A stretch of DNA of 64,000 nucleotides from Pseudomonas sp. v388. GTDB lineage: Bacteria > Pseudomonadota > Gammaproteobacteria > Pseudomonadales > Pseudomonadaceae. Shown here piece by piece: positions 27,847 to 37,585 of the stretch; positions within the stretch are counted from its first letter, which is position 1; each line of letters starts with the position of its first letter. The stretch spans positions 62,001 to 126,000 of the forward strand of contig NZ_RHQN01000009.1 in the NCBI RefSeq assembly GCF_003935425.1, read 5' to 3'. Under the pieces are notes generated by a model. The model worked only from the letters and a program-made list of their open reading frames with translations, searched no databases and had not been told where the DNA came from. The translations under genes and the position numbers were made by a program.

Positions 27847-28637
27847 CGGCTTTCTCCACGGGAAAGACGCGCGCTGATGGCCTGCAATGCAATGAGCAGC
27901 GGCACGATCAACAACAGGAAAAGAAGGGTGTAGGCGCTGGCGACTTCCAGCCGCGCCGAGGCATAGCTGTCGGCCAGACCGACCGGCAGGGTTTTGGTCA
28001 TCGGCGTGTGCAGCATCCAGGTCAGGTTGAACTCGCCCAGCGACAGCGTGACCACCATCAATACGCCAGCCAGAATCCCGGCCCGGCAGTTGGGAACCAC
28101 AACGGTGAAGAAGCGCCGGATCGGCCCGGCGCCCAGACTGGCCGCAGCCTCTTCGAGCACCGGCAATTGCTGGCGCTGCATCACGGCCATGACCGGGCGC
28201 ACCAGAAACGGCAAGGTGAACAGCACGTGCCCGACCAGAATGAACAACCAGCTGCCGCGAAACCCACCGAACTGGCCATAGGTCAGCAGCAAGGCCAGCG
28301 CGCTCGCCAGCCCAGGCATCGCCACCGGCAGCACCATCAGTTCTTCAAAGGCGCGGCTGAACCGATTGTTCATCTTCACCAGCGCGTAAGCCGCCGGGAC
28401 ACCCACGATGCAAACGCACACCGCGCAGGCCACCGCCAGTTGCAGCGACAGCCAGACCGTCGGTGAATAGGCCTGCCACACCTGAATCAGCCAGTCGAAA
28501 GTCAGGCCACTCGACAGGCCCTGGAAATAGTTGCGAGTCAAACCGGCGAGCAGCGACAGCACCACCGGGACCAGCATGAAGGCGCACACCAGCAGCGTGA
28601 ACGCCAATTGCAGGAAGAACGTCGAAGGCCGTTTCAC
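27843..28637 (-). CDS. ABC transporter permease 2
   Basis: The 264-aa inner membrane protein has six hydrophobic segments and the binding-protein-dependent permease loop 'EEAAASLGAGPIRRFFTVVVPNC' (EAA motif). I place the start at GTG 28637, which overlaps the stop of permease 1 as GTGA; the longer frame to 28841 lies within that gene. It pairs with permease 1. Confidence 0.88.
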   Translation of the reverse strand: MKRPSTFFLQLAFTLLVCAFMLVPVVLSLLAGLTRNYFQGLSSGLTFDWLIQVWQAYSPTVWLSLQLAVACAVCVCIVGVPAAYALVKMNNRFSRAFEELMVLPVAMPGLASALALLLTYGQFGGFRGSWLFILVGHVLFTLPFLVRPVMAVMQRQQLPVLEEAAASLGAGPIRRFFTVVVPNCRAGILAGVLMVVTLSLGEFNLTWMLHTPMTKTLPVGLADSYASARLEVASAYTLLFLLLIVPLLIALQAISARLSRGESR

Positions 28638-29509
28638 AGCGCAACTCCCGAAGACTTGACCATGCGCCGCGCCACCAGCAGCACCGCCCAGGTCACCAGG
28701 CCGAGGATCACCGACAGCGCGGCGGCCACGGTGAAATTGGCGTAGTTGGTGAACACGTTGTAGATCGCGACCGGCGTCACGTTCAGGCGCGTGCCGAGCG
28801 TGAACGCTGTACCAAAGGCGCCCATCGACGTCGCAAAGCAAATCGCGCCGCAGGACACCAGCGCGGGCGCCAGGCCCGGCACGATCACATCACAGACGAC
28901 TCGCCAGTGCCCGGCGCCCAGGGAACGCGCCGCTTCTTCCAGGCTGCGATCCAGGCTTTCACAGGCCGCCATCACCGTAAGAATCACCCGCGGGATCGAG
29001 AAATACAGATAGCCGATGAACAGCCCGATCAGCGAATAGGCAAAGATCCAGCGCTCGCCCGCGAGTTGCAGCCCCAACGCGGCGAAAATGCCCTGGCGGC
29101 CGGCCAGCAGGATCACCAGAAAACCCACGACCACGCCGGGAAAGGCCAGCGGAAAGGTCAGCAGCGCCACCAACGCCGAGCGACCGAAAAACTGCTGTCG
29201 AGCCAGGAAAAAGCCGCTTATCCCGCCCACCACCAGCGCCGCAAGCGTTACGACGATGGCCAGCACGCACGTCTGCGCCAGGCTGCCCAGGTATTGAGCG
29301 CTGCTCAACACCTGCCAGTAACCGCTTTCGCCATTGTCGGTGCTCTGCCCGCCCAAGATGAACAGGTGCGCCAATGGCAACAACCAGAAGGCGACCAGCA
29401 CCGCCATTGCCGGAGCCAGCGCCATGGCAGCGCTCGGGCGCAGGCGCAATCGCGGCCTGGACAATCCGCCTGGCTGCACGGCCGACGCTTGCTCCAGCGA
29501 GGCGGCCAT
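28634..29509 (-). CDS. ABC transporter permease 1
   Basis: The 291-aa permease has an N-terminal helix after a basic start ('RPRLRLRPSAAMALAPAMAV'), about six membrane segments and the EAA loop 'LEEAARSLGAGHWRVVCDVIVPGL' near residue 205. The ATG at 29509 directly follows the stop of the binding-protein gene, whose end supplies GAGGTG as ribosome site. Confidence 0.9.
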   Translation of the reverse strand: MAASLEQASAVQPGGLSRPRLRLRPSAAMALAPAMAVLVAFWLLPLAHLFILGGQSTDNGESGYWQVLSSAQYLGSLAQTCVLAIVVTLAALVVGGISGFFLARQQFFGRSALVALLTFPLAFPGVVVGFLVILLAGRQGIFAALGLQLAGERWIFAYSLIGLFIGYLYFSIPRVILTVMAACESLDRSLEEAARSLGAGHWRVVCDVIVPGLAPALVSCGAICFATSMGAFGTAFTLGTRLNVTPVAIYNVFTNYANFTVAAALSVILGLVTWAVLLVARRMVKSSGVAL

Positions 29510-30511
29510 TTATTTCACCTCACGCAGGTAACGGGCAGCGAACGCTTCCTGGGCACCGGCCATCTGCTGATAGTCCACGACACCGGCGCGGGCGTAATCG
29601 CTATCGGGCAAGAACTGTGCGGCCACGTCGGCGGGCATCGTCGAGCGAACCGGGCGCAGATAAGCCTTGGCCCACAGCGCCTGGCCTTCGTCGGAGAGCA
29701 CGAAATCCAGCACTTTCTCGGCATTGGCGCGATGCGGTGCCTTGCCGACCATGCTCATCACATAAGGCACGCCGATGGTGCCTTCCCTGGGGATCACGAA
29801 CGCCACGTTGGCCTTGTCCTTGTAGCGCGCGCGGTAGGCGTTGAAGTCGTAGTCCACCAGGATCGGCAGCTCACCCGACAACACTCGCGCATAGGCGGTC
29901 TGTTTGGGCACGATGGGTGAGTTCTTCGCCAGTTTCTGGAAGTAGTCGATGGCCGGCGCGAAATCGTCCAGCGAGCCGCCCATGGCCTGGTTGATCGCGA
30001 CTGCCGACACGTAACCGACGAAAGCGCTCGAAGGGTCCAGATAGCCGACCATGCCTTTGTATTCAGGCTTGAGCAGATCCGCCCAGCTTTGCGGCACCGG
30101 CAGGCCGCCCAGCGCATCGACATTGACCATGATGCCCAAGGTGCCGGAATGAATCGCGAACCAGTGCCCGGCCGGGTCTTTCAGGCCGGCGGGGATCTCG
30201 TCCCAGTGCCTGGGCTTGTAGGTGTCGACAACGCCGGCCTTCTGCGCCTGGAGACCGAAGGTCACGCCGTAGTAGACGACGTCCGCCACGGGTGCGGCCT
30301 GTTCGGCAACGATCTGCGCCAGTGACTGGCCGGAGTTCTTGTTATCCAGCGGCACCTGGACGCCGGTCTTGTCGGCAATGGCCTTCAGTTGCGTGCCCCA
30401 GTCGGCCCACTCCGGCGGGCAGTTGTAGCAGATCGCCGTTTCAGCCGCCTGGGCAAGGCTGGCCGCACCGCACAGCAGCAGGGCTGCCAGGGTTTTACTG
30501 AAGCTGAGCAT
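29510..30511 (-). CDS. ABC transporter periplasmic substrate-binding protein
   Basis: The 333-aa protein has a Sec signal peptide (residues 1-22, ending A-Q-A) and a bilobal binding fold of the iron/polyamine/phosphonate type: 'NSGQSLAQIVAEQAAPVADVVYYG', 'WFAIHSGTLGIMVNVDALGG', 'SWADLLKPEYKGMVGYLDPSSAFVGY'. Two cysteines sit just after the signal ('ICYNCPPEW'). The ATG at 30511 is preceded by AGGAGACG and overlaps the end of the LacI-type gene by 17 bases. The ligand is unknown; the operon's phosphodiesterase suggests a phosphodiester. Confidence 0.88.
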   Translation of the reverse strand: MLSFSKTLAALLLCGAASLAQAAETAICYNCPPEWADWGTQLKAIADKTGVQVPLDNKNSGQSLAQIVAEQAAPVADVVYYGVTFGLQAQKAGVVDTYKPRHWDEIPAGLKDPAGHWFAIHSGTLGIMVNVDALGGLPVPQSWADLLKPEYKGMVGYLDPSSAFVGYVSAVAINQAMGGSLDDFAPAIDYFQKLAKNSPIVPKQTAYARVLSGELPILVDYDFNAYRARYKDKANVAFVIPREGTIGVPYVMSMVGKAPHRANAEKVLDFVLSDEGQALWAKAYLRPVRSTMPADVAAQFLPDSDYARAGVVDYQQMAGAQEAFAARYLREVK

Positions 30512-31529
30512 GAAGCGTCTCCTGAGGGTTGGGGGAAGCGAGGGGCCGGGTGCTTTCGCCGGGCCGGATATGGCACGGCAAACAATGGGAAACGGGTGCC
30601 GCGCCGGAAATCTGCGCCAACAATTGGTCGATAACGGTCTGCGCCAGCTCGGCGATCGGCTGCACCACGCTGCACAGCGTCGGATGCATCTGGGTGCCCA
30701 GGGCAATACCGTCGAAGCCGATCACCGACAGGCGTTCCGGCACACCGCAACCGTGCCGGCGCAGTTCGGCGATCAGGCTGATGGCCAGCAGATCGTTGGA
30801 GCAGACCAGCGCGGTCGGCGCGTCCGGACCTTTGAGCAAGGGTTCCAGCGCGGCGAAATCGGCACAGGTGTGGTCGGGCATTTCGAGAACGGGGTACGCC
30901 GCCAGCCCGCGTTCGCGCATGGCATCGCCATAACCGGCATAACGCAGCCGGGCGCGGTCGGACTGCATGGCCGGACCGGCAACCATGGCGATGCGCCGAT
31001 GCCCGGCGTCGAGCAGGTAGCGGGTGGCGAGCGCCATGCCGGCGCGGTTATCCACCGATACAGCGCTGTAGTCGGGATTGCCGGTCTGGTGGTAGGCAAG
31101 CACGAAGGGTGTGTCTTCAAGGGTCAGGCTTTGCAGGACGTGATTGCGCTCGGCATCGGTCACCGTCAGCACCAGCCCGTCGACCCGCTGGCGCAGCAGC
31201 TCTTCCACCACATCGCTTTCCCGCTCACTGGCGTAGTCGGTAGTGGCCAGCAGCAGGTTGTAACCGCGGGCGCGGGCTGCGCGCTCCATGGCCTGGAACT
31301 GTTCGGCGAACACGGGGTTGAGCAGATTAGGCACCACCACGCCGATCAGATTGGTGGTCTGCAAACGCAGCTGCCGCCCCAGCCGGTTCGGGCGAAAACC
31401 CAAATGGCGGGCCGCCGCGAACACCTGGTCGCGGGTCGCGGGGCGCACCACATCGGGTGTAGCAAAGGCTCGAGCGGCCGTGGCGCGGGATACGCCGGCC
31501 AGTTGGGCCACTTCTTTCAAATCGGGCAT
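30495..31529 (-). CDS. LacI family transcriptional regulator
   Basis: The 344-aa protein has a LacI helix-turn-helix at residues 3-25 ('LKEVAQLAGVSRATAARAFA'), the hinge region near 45-58 and a periplasmic-binding-like ligand domain ('IGVVVPNLLNPVFAEQ', 'VDGLVLTVTDAE', 'VIGFDGIALG'). The hinge leucine-alanine pattern is replaced by 'GRQLRLQTTN'. It is the first gene of the operon and overlaps the binding-protein gene, so it probably controls its own expression and that of the importer. A perfect palindrome lies 13 bases upstream. Confidence 0.92.
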   Translation of the reverse strand: MPDLKEVAQLAGVSRATAARAFATPDVVRPATRDQVFAAARHLGFRPNRLGRQLRLQTTNLIGVVVPNLLNPVFAEQFQAMERAARARGYNLLLATTDYASERESDVVEELLRQRVDGLVLTVTDAERNHVLQSLTLEDTPFVLAYHQTGNPDYSAVSVDNRAGMALATRYLLDAGHRRIAMVAGPAMQSDRARLRYAGYGDAMRERGLAAYPVLEMPDHTCADFAALEPLLKGPDAPTALVCSNDLLAISLIAELRRHGCGVPERLSVIGFDGIALGTQMHPTLCSVVQPIAELAQTVIDQLLAQISGAAPVSHCLPCHIRPGESTRPLASPNPQETLHAQLQ

Positions 31530-31541
31530 GGGTCACTCGCG

Positions 31542-31555
31542 TGAGATCGATCTCA
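31542..31555. promoter_or_regulatory. Palindromic operator candidate of the lacI-type gene
   Basis: TGAGATCGATCTCA is a perfect 14-base palindrome with a central CG, the form typical of LacI-family operators. It lies just before the start codon of the regulator, so it may mediate autoregulation of the whole operon. Confidence 0.65.
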
Positions 31556-31731
31556 TTGGCGGCGACATTAGCCAATCATCATGGCGATCCCGCGAACGCT
31601 CGATGACCGTTTAATGACAATCGACGCCCCGAACGCCAACACAATTAACCATCAGCTATTTGGCGAACCCCGCCTTGTCTGCGTTACCATCACCGGTCCG
31701 ACGCGGCAACCTGCCGCGCGCAGGAGTACGC

Positions 31732-32706
31732 ATGGCTCACCCGTTCGCAACACTGACCCCCGACCTTGTCCTCGACGCCGTGGAAAGCATTGGCTTTCTG
31801 ACCGATGCCCGCGTCATGGCGCTCAACAGTTATGAAAACCGCGTTTACCAGGTCGGCATCGAAGACGGTCAGCCCTTGATCGCCAAGTTCTACCGGCCCC
31901 AGCGCTGGAGCACCGAGGCGATCCTGGAAGAACACAGCTTCACCGCCGAACTGGTCGAGGTCGAAGTGCCGGTGGTTGCGCCGCTGGTGCATAACGGCGC
32001 GACGCTGTTCGAGCATGCCGGGTTTCGCTTTACCCTGTTCCCGCGACGCGGCGGACGGGCGCCCGAGCCGGGCAATCTCGATCAGCTGTATCGTCTGGGT
32101 CAGCTGTTGGGCCGCACCCATGCGGTGGGCGCCACCAAGGCGTTCAAGCACCGCGATGCCCTGGGCGTGAAGAACTTCGGCCACGACTCGGTGGCTTACC
32201 TGCTGGAAAACGACTGCATCCCGCGTAGCCTGCTGCCGGCCTACGAATCGGTGGCCCGCGATCTGCTCAAGCGTGTGGAAGATGCCTACGCCGCAACCCC
32301 TCATCAGAACATTCGCATGCACGGCGACTGCCACCCCGGCAACATGATGTGCCGCGATGAGATGTTTCACATCGTCGACCTGGACGACTGCCGTATGGGG
32401 CCTGCCGTTCAGGACATCTGGATGATGATGGCTGGCGACCGTCAGGAATGCCTGGGGCAATTGTCGGAGCTCATGGACGGCTACAACGAATTCCACGACT
32501 TCAACCCGCGCGAGCTGGCGCTGATCGAACCGTTGCGCGCTTTGCGCCTGATGCACTACAGCGCCTGGCTGGCCCGTCGCTGGGACGATCCGGCGTTCCC
32601 CCACAGCTTTTCCTGGTTCGGCACCGAACGCTATTGGGGCGACCATATCCTGGCGTTGCGCGAACAACTCTCGGCCCTCAACGAAGAGCCGCTGAAACTG
32701 TTCTGA
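31732..32706 (+). CDS. srkA: SrkA (YihE) stress-response serine/threonine kinase
   Basis: The 324-aa protein has the aminoglycoside-phosphotransferase-like kinase fold of YihE. 'NSYENRVYQVGIEDGQPLIAKFYRP' near residues 26-50 binds nucleotide, 'RMHGDCHPGNMM' near 200 is the catalytic loop and 'HIVDLDDCRMGPA' the metal-binding segment. In E. coli SrkA counters MazEF-linked cell death under stress. The ATG at 31732 has AGGAG upstream; the longer frame to 31660 has no such site. Confidence 0.92.
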   Translation: MAHPFATLTPDLVLDAVESIGFLTDARVMALNSYENRVYQVGIEDGQPLIAKFYRPQRWSTEAILEEHSFTAELVEVEVPVVAPLVHNGATLFEHAGFRFTLFPRRGGRAPEPGNLDQLYRLGQLLGRTHAVGATKAFKHRDALGVKNFGHDSVAYLLENDCIPRSLLPAYESVARDLLKRVEDAYAATPHQNIRMHGDCHPGNMMCRDEMFHIVDLDDCRMGPAVQDIWMMMAGDRQECLGQLSELMDGYNEFHDFNPRELALIEPLRALRLMHYSAWLARRWDDPAFPHSFSWFGTERYWGDHILALREQLSALNEEPLKLF

Positions 32707-32820
32707 ACCTGCCCGACCCGACAGCACTGCACTGCACCTGCCCAGACCGTGCAGTGCTGCCGCGTAAACCGCGTTACCGCTCCACAGACAACTAGAAAAC
32801 ACCTGCTGCAAGGACGAATC

Positions 32821-33708
32821 ATGCAAACCGCCAACCTGCGTCGTGGCTACATTCTTGGCTTGAGCGCCTACATCATCTGGGGCCTGTTCCCCATCTACTT
32901 CAAAGCCATCGCCAGCGTACCGGCCCTGGAAATCATCATTCACCGGGTGCTCTGGTCGGCACTGTGCGGCTCGCTCCTGCTGCTGTTCTGGAAGCATCCC
33001 GGCTGGTGGCGCGAACTGCGCGACAACCCGCAACGCCTGGCGGTGCTGGCCTTGAGCGGCACGCTGATCGCCGCCAACTGGATGGTGTATGTGTGGGCGG
33101 TCAACAACGGGCGCATGCTCGAAGCCAGCCTGGGCTACTACATCAACCCGCTGATCAACGTGCTGCTCGGCATGCTGCTGCTCGGCGAACGCTTGCGCCG
33201 TATGCAATGGCTGGCGGTCGGTCTGGCGGCCACCGGCGTGGCGCAACAGGTCTGGCAAGTCGGCAGCCTGCCGTGGGTATCGCTGATGCTCGCGCTGACC
33301 TTCGGCTTCTATGGCCTGATCCGCAAGAAAGCACCTGTCTCGGCGTTGCCCGGTCTGGTGGTGGAAACCTGGATGCTGGTGCCGCTGGCCCTGGCCTGGC
33401 TGCTGTTCAACCCGATGGCAATGAGCGCACAACCTGAGTTCTGGACCACCAGCCAGGCGCTGTGGCTGGCGGCCGCCGGCCCGGTGACGCTGGTCCCGCT
33501 GGTGTGCTTCAACGCGGCAGCGAGGCACTTGCCGTATACCACGCTGGGATTCCTGCAATACCTGGCGCCAACGCTGGTGCTGATCCTCGCCGTGGCGCTG
33601 TACGACGAGCACCTGAGCCCGAGCACGCTGATCACCTTCGCCTTCATCTGGGCTGGATTGGCGATCTACAGCGTGGACGCCTGGCTCAACTTGCGCCGCC
33701 GCGGCTGA
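32821..33708 (+). CDS. rarD: RarD, EamA family transporter
   Basis: The 295-aa inner membrane protein has ten predicted helices and the RarD start 'GYILGLSAYIIWGLFPIYFK', followed by 'ALEIIIHRVLWS' and 'NWMVYVWAVNNGRMLEASLGYYINPL', which are typical of this subfamily. RarD proteins are drug/metabolite exporters of unsettled substrate. The ATG at 32821 has AAGGAC upstream. A perfect hairpin follows the gene. Confidence 0.9.
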   Translation: MQTANLRRGYILGLSAYIIWGLFPIYFKAIASVPALEIIIHRVLWSALCGSLLLLFWKHPGWWRELRDNPQRLAVLALSGTLIAANWMVYVWAVNNGRMLEASLGYYINPLINVLLGMLLLGERLRRMQWLAVGLAATGVAQQVWQVGSLPWVSLMLALTFGFYGLIRKKAPVSALPGLVVETWMLVPLALAWLLFNPMAMSAQPEFWTTSQALWLAAAGPVTLVPLVCFNAAARHLPYTTLGFLQYLAPTLVLILAVALYDEHLSPSTLITFAFIWAGLAIYSVDAWLNLRRRG

Positions 33709-33729
33709 TCATAAAACGAACAAACCTCT

Positions 33730-33754
33730 GCACGCCTTGTGAATCAAGGCGTGC
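33730..33754. other. Perfect hairpin between convergent rarD and the ACT-protein gene
   Basis: GCACGCCTTG and CAAGGCGTGC pair over ten bases around TGAAT. There is no clean T-run on either strand, so it may be a weak bidirectional terminator. Confidence 0.55.
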
Positions 33755-33815
33755 ATAGGCTTCTCCAAGGGTTATCCACTGGCAGGTGCAGCAATACCCT
33801 GGATAACTGCCCCGC

Positions 33816-34340
33816 TTACAACTCCGTCCGCAACACCAACTCCACCATCAAGTCATCGGCCAGGGTTTCCAGCTTCGCTTGCAAATCATCAAGGGACAGG
33901 CTCAACGGCACGCCAAGGGTCGCTTCGGCGTGGAACAGCGGCTCGTTGCTCATCGGCGCTGGCGTGACGTCGGTCACTAGCCGCTCCACGTTGACGCCCT
34001 GTTCAGTCAGCAATCGGGTGATGTCGCGCACGATGCCCGGTCGATCATTGCCCACCAGCTCCATGCTGATCGGCTTCCAGCGGCTGTCGGCGTCAGCGTC
34101 AGTTGTGCTTTCAGCCAACAGCACCCGAATATTGTGAGCCGCCAGCGCATTGAGGGCTTCCACCAGCGCGCCCCTGTTATCGGCGGGCACGCTCACTCGA
34201 AGAATGCCGGCGAACTGTCCGGCCAGGCGCGAGAGGCGACTTTCCAGCCAGTTGCCGCCCTGCTCGGCGATGCAGTCGGCGATACGCTCGACCTGGCCCG
34301 GTTTATCGGGAGCAACCACGGTGACGACGAGATGTTCCAC
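33816..34340 (-). CDS. GcvR-like double-ACT-domain regulator
   Basis: The 174-aa protein consists of two ACT domains, residues 3-80 ('VVTVVAPDKPGQVERIADCIAEQGGNWLESRL') and 93-170 ('SMELVGNDRPGIVRDITRLLTEQGVNVERLVT'). This is the layout of GcvR, which in E. coli represses the glycine cleavage system with GcvA. No DNA-binding domain is present. Translation appears to start at GTG 34340, with AAGGAATCG upstream. Its link to glycine metabolism here is inference. Confidence 0.8.
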   Translation of the reverse strand: MEHLVVTVVAPDKPGQVERIADCIAEQGGNWLESRLSRLAGQFAGILRVSVPADNRGALVEALNALAAHNIRVLLAESTTDADADSRWKPISMELVGNDRPGIVRDITRLLTEQGVNVERLVTDVTPAPMSNEPLFHAEATLGVPLSLSLDDLQAKLETLADDLMVELVLRTEL

Positions 34341-34567
34341 GCTCGATTCCTTCTGCTGATCATGGACTGGCCGGACTCACACCCGGCGGTTGTTGCAGCA
34401 GTATAGGCAACGATGGCGGCACGGCCGGCAACCTGCCTGAGCAGCACGCCACAATCGGCCATGCGATCAACGAGCATTGGGGCCTTGGTGATTAGCGCCG
34501 TGACCGGCTAAAGTCTTCAGGTCGTTTCAGTGACATATCCGGGAGCATTTTCACGCTGACACGCTTC

Positions 34568-34595
34568 ATGTAGTATCCGGCCGCGCGCACTACAT
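34568..34595. promoter_or_regulatory. Inverted repeat upstream of glcB
   Basis: ATGTAGT and ACTACAT are perfect inverted arms separated by 14 bases, about 63 bases before the glcB start. A TATAAC sequence directly follows at 34595-34600 and could be the -10. No known operator is recognised. In the rest of the 317-base gap I see nothing further. Confidence 0.45.
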
Positions 34596-34657
34596 ATAAC
34601 CAGAATCAATAACAGAGCGCTCCCTGAGCCCCTGCTGAGCAGAGTGAGGCAATAGCA

Positions 34658-36835
34658 ATGACCGAGTACGTTCAAGTCGGCGACCTGCAAGTCGCCAAAG
34701 TCCTCTTCGACTTCGTGCAGAACGAAGCCACCCCCGGCACCGGCGTCGATGCCGCCACTTTCTGGGCCGGAGCGGATCGACTGATCCATGACCTGGCGCC
34801 AAAGAACAAAGCCCTGCTCAGCAAACGTGACGACCTGCAAGTCAGGATCGACGCCTGGCATCAGGCCCGCAGCGGGCAGGCTCACGACGCAGCGGCGTAC
34901 AAGGCGTTCTTGCAGGAGATCGGTTACCTGCTGCCGCAAGCCGCGGACTTCCACATCACCACCCAGAACGTCGATGAAGAAATCACCGCCATGGCAGGCC
35001 CGCAGCTGGTGGTGCCGGTCATGAACGCGCGCTTTGCGCTCAATGCCTCCAATGCTCGCTGGGGCTCGCTGTATGACGCGCTTTACGGCACCGACGCCAT
35101 CAGCGAACAAGGCGGTGCCGAACGCGGCAAGGGCTACAACAAGGTGCGCGGTGACAAAGTCATCGCCTTCGCCCGTGCCTTTCTGGATGAAGCCGCGCCA
35201 CTGGCTGCCGGCTCCCATGTCGATTCCACGGCCTACAAGCTGATCGATGGCAGGCTGGTGGTCAGCCTCAAGGGTGGCAGCAACACCGGCCTGAAGGATG
35301 ACGCGCAGCTGGTCGGCTTCCAGGGCGACGCTTCAGCTCCGTTTGCCGTGCTGCTCAAGCACAACGGCCTGCACTTCGAAATCCAGATAGATGCGGCAAG
35401 CCCGGTAGGCCAGACCGATCCGGCGGGCGTCAAAGACATTCTCATGGAAGCGGCGCTGACCACCATCATGGACTGCGAAGACTCCATCGCGGCCGTCGAT
35501 GCCCAGGACAAGGTCGTGGTCTACCGCAACTGGCTGGGCCTGATGAAAGGCGACCTGGCGGAATCGGTGAGCAAGGGCGGTGAAACCTTCACCCGCACCA
35601 TGAACCCGGACCGGGTCTACACCACGCCCGAGGGCGGCGAAATCACGCTGCACGGCCGCTCGCTGCTGTTCATTCGCAACGTCGGCCATCTGATGACCAT
35701 CGACGCGATTCTCGACAAGCACGGCAATGAAGTCCCGGAAGGCATCCTCGACGGGCTGCTGACCAGCCTGGCTGCCATCCATAACCTCAACGGCAGCACC
35801 TCGCGCAACAACAGCCGCGCCGGTTCGGTGTACATCGTCAAACCGAAAATGCACGGTCCTGAGGAAGTGGCGTTCACCAACGAGCTGTTCGAACGCATCG
35901 AGCAGGTGCTCAACCTGCCACGCAACACGCTCAAAGTCGGAATCATGGATGAAGAACGCCGCACCTCGGTCAATCTCAAGGCCTGCATTCAGGCGGCGAG
36001 CGAGCGTGTGGTGTTCATCAATACCGGTTTCCTGGACCGTACCGGCGACGAAATCCACACATCCATGGAAGCCGGGCCGGTGGTGCGCAAAGCACAGATG
36101 AAGGCCGAGAAGTGGATCGCCGCCTACGAAAACTCCAACGTCGATATCGGTTTGAAGTGCGGCCTGCAAGGTCGGGCGCAGATCGGTAAAGGCATGTGGG
36201 CAATGCCGGACCTGATGGCCGCGATGCTCGAACAGAAAATCGCCCACCCGCTGGCCGGTGCCAACACCGCCTGGGTCCCCTCGCCGACCGCCGCTGCACT
36301 CCACGCGCTGCACTACCACAAGGTCGACGTATTCGCCCGCCAGGCCGAACTGGCCAAACGCACGCCCGCGTCGGTAGACGACATCCTGACCATCCCGCTG
36401 GCGCCGGATACCAACTGGACCGCCGAGGAAATCCAGAACGAGCTGGACAACAACGCCCAAGGCATTCTGGGCTATGTGGTGCGCTGGATCGATCAGGGCG
36501 TAGGGTGTTCGAAAGTGCCGGATATCAACGACATCGGCCTGATGGAAGACCGCGCCACCCTGCGCATTTCCAGCCAGCACATGGCCAACTGGCTGCGTCA
36601 TGGCGTGGTGAGCGAAACCCAGGTCCTGGAAAGCCTCAAGCGCATGGCGCCGGTGGTTGACCGGCAGAACGCCAACGACCCCGCCTATCGCCCACTGGCA
36701 CCGGATTTCGACAGCAACATCGCCTTCCAGGCGGCGGTCGAGCTGGTGATCGAAGGCGCCCGGCAACCCAACGGTTATACCGAGCCGGTGCTGCATCGTC
36801 GGCGGAGGGAGTTCAAGGCGGCGAACGGGCTGTAA
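34658..36835 (+). CDS. glcB: Malate synthase G
   Basis: GlcB (725 aa) condenses glyoxylate with acetyl-CoA to form malate. The length and sequence are those of the G isoform: '[18 protein letters not shown]' near residue 270 holds the metal/glyoxylate acidic residues, '[17 protein letters not shown]' near 430 and '[24 protein letters not shown]' near 450 are active-site segments. GTGAGG precedes the ATG. It stands alone, without glc operon genes, as usual in pseudomonads. Confidence 0.96.
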   Translation: MTEYVQVGDLQVAKVLFDFVQNEATPGTGVDAATFWAGADRLIHDLAPKNKALLSKRDDLQVRIDAWHQARSGQAHDAAAYKAFLQEIGYLLPQAADFHITTQNVDEEITAMAGPQLVVPVMNARFALNASNARWGSLYDALYGTDAISEQGGAERGKGYNKVRGDKVIAFARAFLDEAAPLAAGSHVDSTAYKLIDGRLVVSLKGGSNTGLKDDAQLVGFQGDASAPFAVLLKHNGLHFEIQIDAASPVGQTDPAGVKDILMEAALTTIMDCEDSIAAVDAQDKVVVYRNWLGLMKGDLAESVSKGGETFTRTMNPDRVYTTPEGGEITLHGRSLLFIRNVGHLMTIDAILDKHGNEVPEGILDGLLTSLAAIHNLNGSTSRNNSRAGSVYIVKPKMHGPEEVAFTNELFERIEQVLNLPRNTLKVGIMDEERRTSVNLKACIQAASERVVFINTGFLDRTGDEIHTSMEAGPVVRKAQMKAEKWIAAYENSNVDIGLKCGLQGRAQIGKGMWAMPDLMAAMLEQKIAHPLAGANTAWVPSPTAAALHALHYHKVDVFARQAELAKRTPASVDDILTIPLAPDTNWTAEEIQNELDNNAQGILGYVVRWIDQGVGCSKVPDINDIGLMEDRATLRISSQHMANWLRHGVVSETQVLESLKRMAPVVDRQNANDPAYRPLAPDFDSNIAFQAAVELVIEGARQPNGYTEPVLHRRRREFKAANGL

Positions 36836-36841
36836 GCAATC

Positions 36842-36867
36842 GCAGGAGTGGACTTGTCCGCTCCTGC
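36842..36867. other. Hairpin between convergent glcB and response-regulator genes
   Basis: GCAGGAG-T-GGAC-TT-GTCC-G-CTCCTGC folds into one stem with a single mismatch. It resembles a REP unit and probably stabilises or ends the glcB transcript. Confidence 0.55.
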
Positions 36868-36905
36868 CTTCGTGGGTCTGGAATCATAGTCGATACCAGA
36901 CTCGC

Positions 36906-37352
36906 TCAGCTCATCCCCAATTCCCGCTTGACCAGCTTCACCAGATGCTTGGTATTGAGCGGCTTGAGCAGGAAGTCCACTACACTCAGGTGCATGGCAT
37001 CGATGGCATCGCGCACGTTGGCATCGCCGGAGACGATGATGATCGGCAGTTCGGCGCGGTCCGATTCCCGTACCCGGCGGATCAGGTCGAGTCCGTCGCA
37101 AGGCGCCATGCGCAGGTCGGTGATCAACAGCCCGATGGACTGGCGTGTGCGCAGTAGATGCATGGCGCTGTCGCCGCCTGATGCGGTCAGGCAGCTGATG
37201 TCATTGAGGCCGAGGATTTCGGCCAGCAGTTCGCGTGCGTCGCTGTCGTCGTCCACGATCAGGACGCGCTGCGGGGATTCGCAATTGGCTTGCAGCATGA
37301 CCTCGGACAGGGCGTCACGCTCTTCCTCGCTCAAGATGTCATGGTCGATCAT
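36906..37352 (-). CDS. Stand-alone response regulator receiver protein
   Basis: The 148-aa protein has a 28-residue N-terminal extension and one REC domain. The acidic pocket is 'IVDDDSD' (residues 32-38), the phosphorylated aspartate is D79 in 'LLITDLRMAP', and the conserved lysine is in 'FLLKPLN' near 132. There is no output domain. The gene is divergent from the cNMP/CBS gene at 37586. The partner kinase is not in the window. Confidence 0.88.
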   Translation of the reverse strand: MIDHDILSEEERDALSEVMLQANCESPQRVLIVDDDSDARELLAEILGLNDISCLTASGGDSAMHLLRTRQSIGLLITDLRMAPCDGLDLIRRVRESDRAELPIIIVSGDANVRDAIDAMHLSVVDFLLKPLNTKHLVKLVKRELGMS

Positions 37353-37585
37353 TGCGGTCTCATCATTCCCTGGACTTCATTCTGACCGCAGGTACGGCTG
37401 AACCTGCGGCGCATTTCGTCGGCTTCCCGGCCCTTCTTCGAACGCAGTCCTGTGCGATCGTCGGACAGCTTATACACATCCGGGGCAGGCCGGAAAGCCT
37501 TCGCAAGCGTAAGACTTACGTCCAATGGGCACTGTCGCCCAAGCGACCGACCATGAACGCCAATAACAAAAACGCGGTATGGCTC

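Noticed and set aside
26188-27933. 581-aa open frame antisense to the ABC ATPase and phosphodiesterase genes
   Set aside because: It spans two real genes on the other strand and shows no domain.
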